This document shows, piece by piece, positions 1 to 5,824 of a stretch of 8,946 nucleotides of DNA (its first letter is position 1; each line of letters opens with the position of its first letter). The position numbers and the translations under genes are program-made. Source of the DNA: Chloroflexota bacterium (lineage in GTDB: Bacteria > Chloroflexota > Dehalococcoidia > SAR202 > UBA11138); NCBI GenBank assembly GCA_002710885.1, contig PAIW01000004.1, forward strand, positions 1 to 8,946, written 5' to 3'. The notes beneath the pieces were generated by a model. That model saw only the letters and a program-made list of their open reading frames with translations. It did not search any database and was not told the origin of the DNA.

Positions 1-9
1 AAGTGGGAC

Positions 10-21
10 TTGAAAGCTGGA
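10..21 (+). repeat. 12-base inverted repeat, left copy (TTGAAAGCTGGA)
   Basis: TTGAAAGCTGGA here is the exact reverse complement of TCCAGCTTTCAA at 1586-1597. The two copies flank the DHA2 exporter gene in opposite orientation. No transposase or target-site duplication is visible, so this is more likely a fragment of a dispersed genomic repeat than the end of a mobile element. Chance is not excluded for a 12-mer. Confidence 0.4.
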
Positions 22-64
22 CGGCAACCGCCGGATGGTGCCTGTCAACCGGATCACGAACTCT

Positions 65-83
65 GACTCTCGCATAGAGAGTC
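65..83. repeat. Small hairpin 3' of the DHA2 exporter gene
   Basis: GACTCTC, a five-base loop GCATA, then GAGAGTC form a perfect 7-bp stem about 40 bases beyond the exporter stop codon. No T-run follows on either strand, so it is not a convincing intrinsic terminator; it may protect or end the 3' end of the exporter transcript. The rest of 1-125 holds no gene I can support. A 21-codon open stretch from base 1 ends at a TGA at 64-66 and could be the tail of a gene outside the window, but nothing else supports it. Confidence 0.4.
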
Positions 84-125
84 GTATGCACAATGAGCAC
101 GTCATCGGCCTGTGGAAACCCTGAG

Positions 126-1562
126 CTACGCCTTTCGCCGCGGCGCTGACATCCATCGAATCGCCCGAGGCCAGTAGCTGAACGACACCACCATAGCCGT
201 CAGCGCCAGGAGCGCAGACAAAACGTATAGGTCCTGAAAGGCCAGGACAAATTCCTGAGCGTCGTCTCCCGTGCCGTCTCTCGCCGACTGACGCGCAGAG
301 AAGACCGCCCCCATAATGGCGACGCTGGACACGGTGCCCAGACTTCGAGATAGTGACATTATTGCCCCTCCCATGCCAAGCCGGTCAGGCGGAAAGGTAC
401 CCATTATGAGATTAGCGCTCGCCGCTTGAAACAGGCCCATCCCGACACCGGTCGCCACCATCAGGATCGCGACGTCCGAGACGCTGGAATCGACACCCAG
501 CGTCGTGAACAATGCCATAGTCAACGCTGAGATGCCCACAGCCGTCGTGATCGTGTATGCAGGTGGCATACGGTCGGACAGCCAGCCCCCCACCGGAGCG
601 AATATGGCGTTGGTGACGGTCATCAGCATAATCACCAGCCCCCACGTCTGAGCGTTGGTGTTCAGAACGTCGGACATATAGAAGGGTAGGATGAACCAAT
701 TGATGAATGTCGATATGAATACCAAATACGATACGATCAAAGCCGGGGCCAGGACTCGGTCTTTCAGCAGGGACAGGTCCAGTATGGGACGATCGACCTT
801 CCTCTCCACCAGCACGAAAAGCCAGAGTATGACTACGGCAGACAATCCCAATGCGACCACGTGAGGAAGCGTCCAGCCGCTACGCCCACCGATTGTCAGG
901 AACAAGATCAACGACGCCATTCCGGCGAACAACGTCAGAGCGCCGAGAATATCGAAGGACGGGCGAACCTCCGGTCTCGGACTTGCGCGTAGGGCTGCGA
1001 CGGTATAGACAACTGCCACAAGACACAGCGGCACCCGAGCCAGAAAGATCGATCTCCATCCGAAGGCATCCACAAGCAATCCGCCGCCCAGCGATCCTGC
1101 GATCATCCCCAGGGTTCCGAGACCTGCCATGATTCCCAGGGCGCGGCCTCGATTCTGACCCGGAAATAGTTGAGTGACAATGGCCGGAGCCGACACTAGA
1201 ATCAGGCCGTTGCCCACCGCCTGAGTCACCCGCAAGCCCAACACCAACGGCAGGCCCGGAGCGATGCCTATCAAAAATACCGCCAGAGTGTAAGCGAGCA
1301 GTCCGATGACGTACACTCGTTTGAGGCCATAAACGTCCCCCGCGCCGCCGAGACCCAGCCCCATTCCCGTGGTCGATCCGACGTAGAGGATGATGATCCA
1401 CTGGATGGTCTCGAGGTCAGTGCCCAGATTTTCGGTGATCTCGGGCAAGGCCACGTTCACCGTGATGTCCAACGCAGTCAGGAACATTCCGGCGGCGGCG
1501 GCAACCAGGCCAGCCCACATTCGGGCAGCGCTAGGCTCTTGAGTTTCAGAAGGTGGGGTCAA
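126..1562 (-). CDS. MFS exporter, DHA2 (EmrB/QacA-like) 14-helix family
   Basis: Probable proton-coupled efflux permease of the inner membrane. The 478-residue product shows about 14 hydrophobic segments, the count typical of the DHA2 drug:H+ antiporters. Family marks visible are the helix-1 motif LDITVNVALP (residues 31-40) with its membrane Asp, a degenerate loop 2-3 motif A (GAGDVYGLKR, 73-82), the motif B Arg in GLRVTQAVG (109-117), and a Gly-rich motif C-like helix 5 followed by WRSIFLARVP (169-178). The substrate cannot be read from sequence. The start is uncertain: the longest frame begins at a TTG at 1562 with no clear ribosome site, and the first ATG at 1520 (residue 15) sits just before helix 1 and is equally plausible. 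The gene is divergent from the amidase and shares a 158-base control region with it. It ends with TAG at 126-128. No separate membrane-fusion (EmrA-like) gene is present in the window. Confidence 0.9.
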   Translation of the reverse strand: MTPPSETQEPSAARMWAGLVAAAAGMFLTALDITVNVALPEITENLGTDLETIQWIIILYVGSTTGMGLGLGGAGDVYGLKRVYVIGLLAYTLAVFLIGIAPGLPLVLGLRVTQAVGNGLILVSAPAIVTQLFPGQNRGRALGIMAGLGTLGMIAGSLGGGLLVDAFGWRSIFLARVPLCLVAVVYTVAALRASPRPEVRPSFDILGALTLFAGMASLILFLTIGGRSGWTLPHVVALGLSAVVILWLFVLVERKVDRPILDLSLLKDRVLAPALIVSYLVFISTFINWFILPFYMSDVLNTNAQTWGLVIMLMTVTNAIFAPVGGWLSDRMPPAYTITTAVGISALTMALFTTLGVDSSVSDVAILMVATGVGMGLFQAASANLIMGTFPPDRLGMGGAIMSLSRSLGTVSSVAIMGAVFSARQSARDGTGDDAQEFVLAFQDLYVLSALLALTAMVVSFSYWPRAIRWMSAPRRKA

Positions 1563-1585
1563 GGTATAGGATTGCTCTCGTGGCC

Positions 1586-1611
1586 TCCAGCTTTCAACCG
1601 TCAGCCGTCAG
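1586..1611. repeat. Inverted 12-mer right copy plus tandem CCGTCAG pair
   Basis: TCCAGCTTTCAA (1586-1597) is the inverted partner of bases 10-21. It is followed directly by two head-to-tail copies of CCGTCAG (1598-1604 and 1605-1611). The composite looks like a short dispersed repeat lodged between the two divergent genes. It lies between the exporter start and its likely promoter, so it would be in the exporter 5' leader. Confidence 0.4.
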
Positions 1612-1620
1612 ATTTCGTGC

Positions 1621-1626
1621 ATTATA
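1621..1626 (-). promoter_or_regulatory. Possible -10 box (TATAAT) for the DHA2 exporter
   Basis: A perfect TATAAT on the minus strand lies about 60 bases upstream of the TTG start of the exporter. No good -35 hexamer is found 16-18 bases upstream, so the promoter call is weak. If real, transcription would start near 1614 and the leader would carry the tandem CCGTCAG repeat. It would run back-to-back with the amidase promoter. Confidence 0.3.
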
Positions 1627-1655
1627 TTCCCATTGGAACTTATCAGCATCTACAG

Positions 1656-1684
1656 TTGGCATACCGCAGTCGGCGTGACATAAT
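1656..1684 (+). promoter_or_regulatory. Sigma-70-type promoter with extended -10, for the amidase
   Basis: TTGGCA (1656-1661), 17 bases, then CATAAT (1679-1684), preceded by TG one base upstream (1676-1677) as in extended -10 promoters. The predicted start of transcription is near 1691, giving a leader of about 30 bases before the amidase ATG at 1721. A strong Shine-Dalgarno GGAGGAG lies at 1710-1716, four bases before the ATG. Confidence 0.6.
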
Positions 1685-1720
1685 CCGTGCGCGAAACCGA
1701 AATCTTCACGGAGGAGCCAC

Positions 1721-3154
1721 ATGCCCAACATCGACGAGAATCTAGCCTTTGCGCCAGCGACAGAACTTCGAAAGCTTATAGCAGAAAAACAGGTGTCGCC
1801 CGTCGAGATAACCCAACTATACCTCGACCGCATTGACCGTCTCGACCCCCAACTCAACTCTTACTTGACCGTCACCTCGGAGATCGCAATGGACGCCGCC
1901 CGGAAAGCAGAACAGGCTGTGATCGATGGTGACGAGCTTGGCCCTCTGCACGGCATCCCCATCTCGATCAAAGACCTCCAGATGACAAAAGGAGTCCGCA
2001 CTACCGGAGGCTCGCTCGCCTACAAAGATCGGATTCCCGACGCTGACTGCGCTGTCGTGGAGCGCGTGTTGGCAGCAGGAGCCATCATGCTGGGCAAGAC
2101 CAACTCTCCGGAGTTTGGACTGCTAGGAGCCAATGAAAACCGATTGGGCGAGCCGTGCCGCAACCCTTGGAACCCGGAGCGCACCTCCGGCGGCTCCAGC
2201 GGAGGCGCGGGGGCGTCCATAATAGCCGGGCTGACGTCGTTAGCGACTGGCGGCGACGGCGGAGGCTCCATCAGAATACCGGCCAGCTTCAACGGCACCT
2301 ACGGAATCAAGCCCACCCAGGGCCGAGTGTCCAGCTATTCGGGAGTCGATGCGCCCCCAGCCTCCAACTATACGAGCCAGCAGGGGCCTCTGACCCGCAC
2401 CGTTCGGGACTCGGCGATGCTCCTTCAGGTTGTTGCTGGATACGACTCACGCGACCCAGGCTCCCTGCGCGCTCCAACGCCGGATTTCGAGGCCGCCGTG
2501 GGCCGAGGCATCGAAGGCCTGCGAGTAGGGTACAGCCCCGACTATGGCTATGGGGCCGTTGATCCCCAGGTGGCCCAGATTTCAGAGAAAGCCGCCAACG
2601 TGTTCGCCGAGCTTGGATGCTCCGTCGAGGAGGCAGACCTGAAGCTGGAGGGAGCTTTCGACACCTGGTTCACGTTTTTTAGCTCTAACGCATACCTCAC
2701 TCAGGGCCACCTGGTGGACGCCCCGGACGACCCTCTAAGCTGGTACGCTCGCTGGTGCATCGAGGCCGGGTCTAAGGTCACCGGAGCCGAATACGCCAAG
2801 GCGGTCGGAGAGCGAGATCGGATGCTTCAACAGTTCGGCGACGTGTTCGAGAAGTACGACGTTCTGGTGTCTCCAACGATGGCAGTCACAGCCTTTTCCA
2901 CAGAGGAGTATCCGCAGAAGATCGACGGTCAGGACCCCTATCCAAACCCATCCTGGGGATTCCTGCCCTTCACTCATCCCATCAACACAATCGGTCACGC
3001 CGCCGCCAGTATCCCCTGCGGCTTCGACTCAGACGGCATGCCCGTGGGCCTGCACATTGTTGGGCGTCATGGCGACGAGGAAACAGTTCTGGCCTTCAGC
3101 GCAGCCTTCGAAGCCGCCCGTCCCTGGATTTCGCACAGGCCTCGGATCAGCTAG
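1721..3154 (+). CDS. Amidase-signature family hydrolase
   Basis: Hydrolyses a carboxamide (or related ester/amide) bond by the amidase-signature Ser-cisSer-Lys mechanism; cytoplasmic, with no signal peptide. The 477-residue product has the full core: catalytic Lys84 in ISIKD, the cis-Ser159 in TSGGSSGG (155-162) and nucleophile Ser183 in GGDGGGSIRIPA (177-188), followed by GTYGIKPT. Spacings match those of GatA and FAAH (24 residues between the two serines). The C-terminus (GMPVGLHIVGRHGDEETVL) is typical of the family and the length is normal. Start ATG at 1721 has Shine-Dalgarno GGAGGAG and a good promoter. It is not convincingly GatA: no gatC or gatB adjoins it. The substrate is unknown; small amides, cyclic or linear oligoamides and aryl amides are all used by relatives. 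The gene is divergent from an exporter and convergent with the small cysteine protein gene. Confidence 0.93.
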   Translation: MPNIDENLAFAPATELRKLIAEKQVSPVEITQLYLDRIDRLDPQLNSYLTVTSEIAMDAARKAEQAVIDGDELGPLHGIPISIKDLQMTKGVRTTGGSLAYKDRIPDADCAVVERVLAAGAIMLGKTNSPEFGLLGANENRLGEPCRNPWNPERTSGGSSGGAGASIIAGLTSLATGGDGGGSIRIPASFNGTYGIKPTQGRVSSYSGVDAPPASNYTSQQGPLTRTVRDSAMLLQVVAGYDSRDPGSLRAPTPDFEAAVGRGIEGLRVGYSPDYGYGAVDPQVAQISEKAANVFAELGCSVEEADLKLEGAFDTWFTFFSSNAYLTQGHLVDAPDDPLSWYARWCIEAGSKVTGAEYAKAVGERDRMLQQFGDVFEKYDVLVSPTMAVTAFSTEEYPQKIDGQDPYPNPSWGFLPFTHPINTIGHAAASIPCGFDSDGMPVGLHIVGRHGDEETVLAFSAAFEAARPWISHRPRIS

Positions 3155-3165
3155 GGGGCAAGGTT

Positions 3166-3537
3166 TCAGGCTTCTAGAGCGATTTTGCGAACTGGGCCGT
3201 CGGGGCGGTGTTCGTCGAGTATGGCAGTGGTTTGCTTAGAGAGTCCCTCCCCGTTTTCACGATGTTTGGCGAGAAGGTCCAGGGAGAATTCGGAGAGCGC
3301 GGGCTTGATCCTCAACTGCTCAGGCATGTAACGCATGCAGCGGCGCATCATAACCTGGGCTGGTCGGTTGGTCTTCTCGGAGCATCCGTAGGCATAGGGA
3401 CACATGTAAGCGTAGCATTTGGTTGTCTCGCGGTAGATGGGCGGAATCCGACTGGATGACGGCGAGATATGCGTGGTGAGAAAATCTTCCAGAGGCTTGT
3501 CCAATTGTGAAGGCAGAGGACTGGAGTTTTTGTGCAT
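3166..3537 (-). CDS. Unrecognised 123-residue protein with four cysteines
   Basis: I do not recognise this protein. The ATG at 3537 is preceded by AGAAGGG seven bases upstream, a good ribosome site; a longer frame from a TTG at 3594 lacks one. The product starts with a polar, Ser/Pro-rich stretch (about 1-35), then an aromatic cysteine segment CYAYMCPYAYGC (41-52), a Met/Arg-rich stretch with a further Cys at 67, and a charged, probably helical tail. The cysteines are spaced C-x4-C-x5-C-x14-C, which could bind zinc or an Fe-S cluster. No signal peptide or membrane helix is seen, so it is likely cytoplasmic. Codon choice resembles that of the neighbouring genes, with G/C common at third positions, which supports real coding. 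The TGA at 3166-3168 ends 11 bases from the convergent amidase stop, with no hairpin between them. Function unknown. Confidence 0.65.
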   Translation of the reverse strand: MHKNSSPLPSQLDKPLEDFLTTHISPSSSRIPPIYRETTKCYAYMCPYAYGCSEKTNRPAQVMMRRCMRYMPEQLRIKPALSEFSLDLLAKHRENGEGLSKQTTAILDEHRPDGPVRKIALEA

Positions 3538-3641
3538 AGCGCAACCCTTCTCTAGTCTTAAGGAATCCTCCGCGTCGGCGCTGTCCCACACCAATACGAA
3601 CGGTTTGCAAGGTCTATACCGGGGGAGTTATGGTCCATAAG

Positions 3642-3661
3642 GTTGGCAATCCGATGCCAAC
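3642..3661. promoter_or_regulatory. Palindrome GTTGGCA-N6-TGCCAAC, operator or leader hairpin
   Basis: A perfect 7-bp inverted repeat with a six-base centre lies about 105 bases upstream of the cysteine-protein ATG, and some 20-40 bases downstream of its predicted transcription start. It has the form of a dimeric repressor site. As RNA it would also form a hairpin, though without a U-run, so a terminator role is less likely. Confidence 0.4.
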
Positions 3662-3687
3662 ATTTGTGCTAAACAAAGACTAATTTC

Positions 3688-3716
3688 GTTCTAAGAAAAT
3701 AGCAATGCTTTTTCAA
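3688..3716 (-). promoter_or_regulatory. Candidate promoter for the four-cysteine protein gene
   Basis: On the minus strand TTGAAA (3716-3711), 17 bases, then TAGAAC (3693-3688), in the AT-rich part of the intergenic region. Transcription would begin near 3681 and give a leader of roughly 144 bases containing the 3642-3661 palindrome. The -10 match is only moderate (4 of 6). Confidence 0.35.
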
Positions 3717-3873
3717 GCCGTTTCGAGGCGAATAATTCTCCGCTTGTCTGCGAGCGCGGCCGAGCAATTCAGTGGAGGTGAGGTCGAAAGGTGGCAAGTG
3801 ATGACGCATGACCATTTTGAGTCGATGCGAAGCATCTGGTCGCTGACATGGCAAGCGCGACCTGCACGCGACT

Positions 3874-3900
3874 AGACCCTTCGACTGCGGTCTCAGGGTG
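3874..3900. repeat. 27-base hairpin repeat, copy 1
   Basis: Begins AGACCCTTCG and ends GCGGTCTCAGGGTG. It matches copy 2 at 5786-5812 at 23 of 27 positions. Inside it AGACC and GGTCT pair around a 10-base centre, and a second pairing, ACCCT with AGGGT, nests GAC/GTC. This is the style of intergenic REP-like elements. It lies just downstream of the broken membrane-protein gene. Between 3538 and 3928 I see no gene, only this repeat, the promoter candidate and the palindrome. Confidence 0.6.
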
Positions 3901-3928
3901 CCATCGTCTCGTGGCTGACGGCAAAACG

Positions 3929-4255
3929 CTACGCCGTAGCCGGGCGACTCGGCCCCCTTCGGAGCATGTGGAGGTGGACGGTTGACTCCACAATCTCCAC
4001 GCCTCCGAAGGCCAGAGACAGGACGAACAGCCACAGAATGTCCCAGTTCCACGCGACCCCCCGGTCCCGCCATCGTGATTCCGATGACCGCGATGCGTAA
4101 TCCGATCACGAACCTGTGCATCTTGGTGGGGTCAGACATCGGACTGTTGAAGCTTCGATAAGCCATTGACGCGCCCTTGATTAGGGTCGCAAGTCCAATC
4201 GCTATGATGAACAAGGACGGTACATCTTCCAGGAAAGCTCAGTGAGGAACCCCAT
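3929..4255 (-). pseudogene. Small three-helix membrane protein, frame broken by two one-base indels
   Basis: Reading from ATG at 4255, with Shine-Dalgarno GGAGG at 4263-4267 seven bases upstream, the frame gives MGFLTEL and then runs into a stop at about 4204. If one T is restored in the TTT at 4236-4234, it continues as FLEDVPSLFIIAIGLATLIKG. If one G is removed from the six-G run at 4062-4057, it then continues as GPGVAWNWDILWLFVLSLA to a TAG at 3931-3929. The indels have opposite sign, so start and stop share one frame and the intact gene would have 108 codons. The restored product has three hydrophobic segments (about 13-32, 49-67, 71-88) separated by a polar loop with SPMSDPTKMHRF, and a basic tail. 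I recognise no named family. It is either a recent pseudogene or an intact gene with two homopolymer sequencing errors. It is 122 bases downstream of the MFS_3 exporter, same strand. Confidence 0.7.
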
Positions 4256-4377
4256 TCTAATGCCTCCAGAAACGGTTGTGAATACTTTCACATCATTGAT
4301 TCAATTGCTTTTTGGAAGCATTATTTCGAAAGGTCAATTAACGTTTCGAGTCCCTCTGGACAGCCAACAATCGGTGC

Positions 4378-5619
4378 CTACTCCGCATCCATGCGACGAA
4401 TCGACGGATTCAGAACTCCGAGCCAGACTACGACAGACAGCATCAGCAACGAGCCTGCGGTCAGGGATACCGGCCAGCTATACAGTTCCGCCACTATGCT
4501 CAAGGGCAGAGCGCCGAGGTAGTGAAGGGACGCGCTTATCAGCATCATGCTCATTATTCGGCCCCGCATGGCTGGCGGGGTGGCTAGCTGAAGCACGGTC
4601 GTCATGACTGATATGAAGCCTGCGAAGCCCATGCCGACGAAGAACATCAAGGCCAGCGACACCGGGTGCCACATTGACCAAGCGAGCGCTAACAAGGAAA
4701 CGCCGAAAATAATGATCGTTCCCAGCAGGAGCCAGTATTTGTGGCGCGAGTTACCCAGCGCCGCCAGAGCCAGGTTGCCTACCAGTGAGCCGGCCCCTGA
4801 GGCGGAAAGCAACAGCCCTGCGCCTGCCGCATCTAGGCCCAGAACGTCCTTCGCGAAGGCGGGCAGGATTTGCAAATAGGCCGCTCCGAAAAATCCGAAC
4901 GCGAAACCCATGCCGACGATGCCGAACACAACGGGTGTTTTGACGGTGAACTTTAGCCCTTCCAGGAGGTTCCCCAAGACGTTCGTTTCGCCGGCGGAGT
5001 CGTAGGAGGGCACGTTTCGCATACTCCAGAGATGGATCGTCCCCAGCCCAAAACAGGCGGCGTTAACGAACAACGCTTCGCCGATACCCACCATCTCGAC
5101 GATTACCCCCGCGACGAAAGGAGCCAATATTCGTGCCCCATTGAACACCGCCGAGTTGAGCGAATTTGCGTTGAGGATGTCGTCACGCTCGACCAAATCG
5201 GCGACTATAGCCATGCTGGCAGGCAGGATGAAACCCTGGATGGCCCCAAGTATTATGACGGCGACGTATACATGCCACATGGCTACCTGTTCCATCATTG
5301 TTAGTGTGGCTAACGCCACTATGGCAGAGGTCATCGCCGTCTGGTTGATGATCAAAAACTGGCGACGATCCATGCGATCGGCGGCGATTCCTGCGAGAGG
5401 CATGAGGGCAAGGTTTGGGATTCCGTACAGGAAAATCACGAAGCCAAGCTGCGAACCAGAATCGGTAAGCTCAAGCACCAGCCAGCCCACGATGAGAAAC
5501 TGCATTGCGTAGCCGGACGACTGCCACAGCATGCTGTAGAAGTACCTTCGAAACTCCCGGTGACGCAATGCGACGAACATCCGGAACTTAGAATTGGATT
5601 TTCTTGATTGTGAGACCAA
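4378..5619 (-). CDS. MFS exporter, MFS_3 / EntS-like 12-helix family
   Basis: Inner-membrane major facilitator transporter of the MFS_3 type (relatives include the enterobactin exporter EntS and macrolide efflux proteins). The family start FVALRHREFRRYFYSMLWQSSG is followed by about 12 hydrophobic segments. The loop 2-3 motif A is clear as AGIAADRMDRR, about residues 76-86, and the central loop is long and polar (RNVPSYDSAGETNVLGN). Substrate unknown. The frame is open up to a TTG at 5679, but that start has no ribosome site and lies on top of a palindrome and a possible -10 box. I prefer the TTG at 5619 (413 residues; weak AGGCGA six bases upstream). The ATG at 5580 (400 residues) also gives a full family-length N-terminus. 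The gene ends with TAG at 4378-4380. Downstream, 4256-4377 is AT-rich non-coding DNA ahead of the small membrane gene. Confidence 0.88.
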   Translation of the reverse strand: MVSQSRKSNSKFRMFVALRHREFRRYFYSMLWQSSGYAMQFLIVGWLVLELTDSGSQLGFVIFLYGIPNLALMPLAGIAADRMDRRQFLIINQTAMTSAIVALATLTMMEQVAMWHVYVAVIILGAIQGFILPASMAIVADLVERDDILNANSLNSAVFNGARILAPFVAGVIVEMVGIGEALFVNAACFGLGTIHLWSMRNVPSYDSAGETNVLGNLLEGLKFTVKTPVVFGIVGMGFAFGFFGAAYLQILPAFAKDVLGLDAAGAGLLLSASGAGSLVGNLALAALGNSRHKYWLLLGTIIIFGVSLLALAWSMWHPVSLALMFFVGMGFAGFISVMTTVLQLATPPAMRGRIMSMMLISASLHYLGALPLSIVAELYSWPVSLTAGSLLMLSVVVWLGVLNPSIRRMDAE

Positions 5620-5652
5620 CGATTCGCCTGATTGAATGGGTTTGGGCGTGTT

Positions 5653-5677
5653 GTTATATTGGAGCGTCAAGTGACGC
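5653..5677 (-). promoter_or_regulatory. Palindromic operator candidate and -10 box upstream of the MFS_3 gene
   Basis: GCGTCA-AG-TGACGC (5664-5677) is a perfect 6-bp inverted repeat with two central bases. On the minus strand it is followed six bases later by TATAAC (5658-5653), a good -10 match, but the hexamer at -35 distance is poor. A dimeric regulator bound here would cover the promoter, and poor -35 boxes are common at activated promoters. This placement argues for a translation start downstream, at 5619 or 5580. Confidence 0.35.
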
Positions 5678-5738
5678 AATAAAAGATGAACAAACGAAGA
5701 GTCGACCGGCGCTAGAGATTACCTGTTTTTGAACGACC

Positions 5739-5795
5739 CGAAGGGTCTTGTCGTCTGATAAACAATCGTTGTTCTACGGACGACAAGACCCTTCG
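5739..5795. repeat. Long perfect hairpin between the GGT-family and MFS_3 genes
   Basis: The arm CGAAGGGTCTTGTCGTC (5739-5755) pairs perfectly with GACGACAAGACCCTTCG (5779-5795), a 17-bp stem. The 23-base loop itself contains AACAA and TTGTT arms. It sits 30 bases past the GGT-family stop codon. No T-run follows on either strand, so it is more likely a repeat element or 3'-end stabiliser than a canonical terminator. Its right arm overlaps copy 2 of the 27-base repeat, so the structure may be an inverted pair of repeat ends. Confidence 0.75.
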
Positions 5796-5812
5796 CCAGC
5801 GGTCTTAGGATG
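5786..5812. repeat. 27-base hairpin repeat, copy 2
   Basis: Begins AGACCCTTCG and ends GCGGTCTTAGGATG; 23 of 27 bases equal copy 1 at 3874-3900, in the same orientation. The arms AAGACC and GGTCTT close around a 10-base centre. Differences lie at repeat positions 11, 13, 21 and 25, mostly in the centre or at the 3' end. It lies immediately 3' of the GGT-family gene. Confidence 0.6.
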
Positions 5813-5824
5813 GCGTGAGAGGGG

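Noticed and set aside
65..83. Intrinsic terminator of the DHA2 exporter
   Set aside because: The stem is good but no T-run follows on the transcript strand, so it is listed only as a hairpin.
880..1401. 173-codon open frame on the minus strand inside the DHA2 exporter
   Set aside because: It is an alternate frame of the exporter; the product is Arg/Gly/Ser-rich low-complexity sequence with no family features.
1721..3154. Glu-tRNA(Gln) amidotransferase subunit A (gatA)
   Set aside because: The triad spacing is similar, but no gatC or gatB is adjacent, and the shared core motifs do not distinguish GatA from other amidase-signature enzymes.
3208..3459. 83-codon plus-strand frame opposite the four-cysteine gene
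   Set aside because: It lacks a ribosome site, and the minus-strand frame has better codon use and start signals.
3669..4214. Uninterrupted 181-codon minus-strand frame covering the small membrane gene
   Set aside because: Only its first third is coherent. After the six-G run the sense frame is elsewhere and the tail is Arg/Pro-rich nonsense; its TTG start also lacks the ribosome site found at the ATG at 4255.
4242..4607. 121-codon plus-strand frame overlapping the MFS_3 gene end
   Set aside because: It is antisense to a clear transporter gene and has no recognisable protein features.
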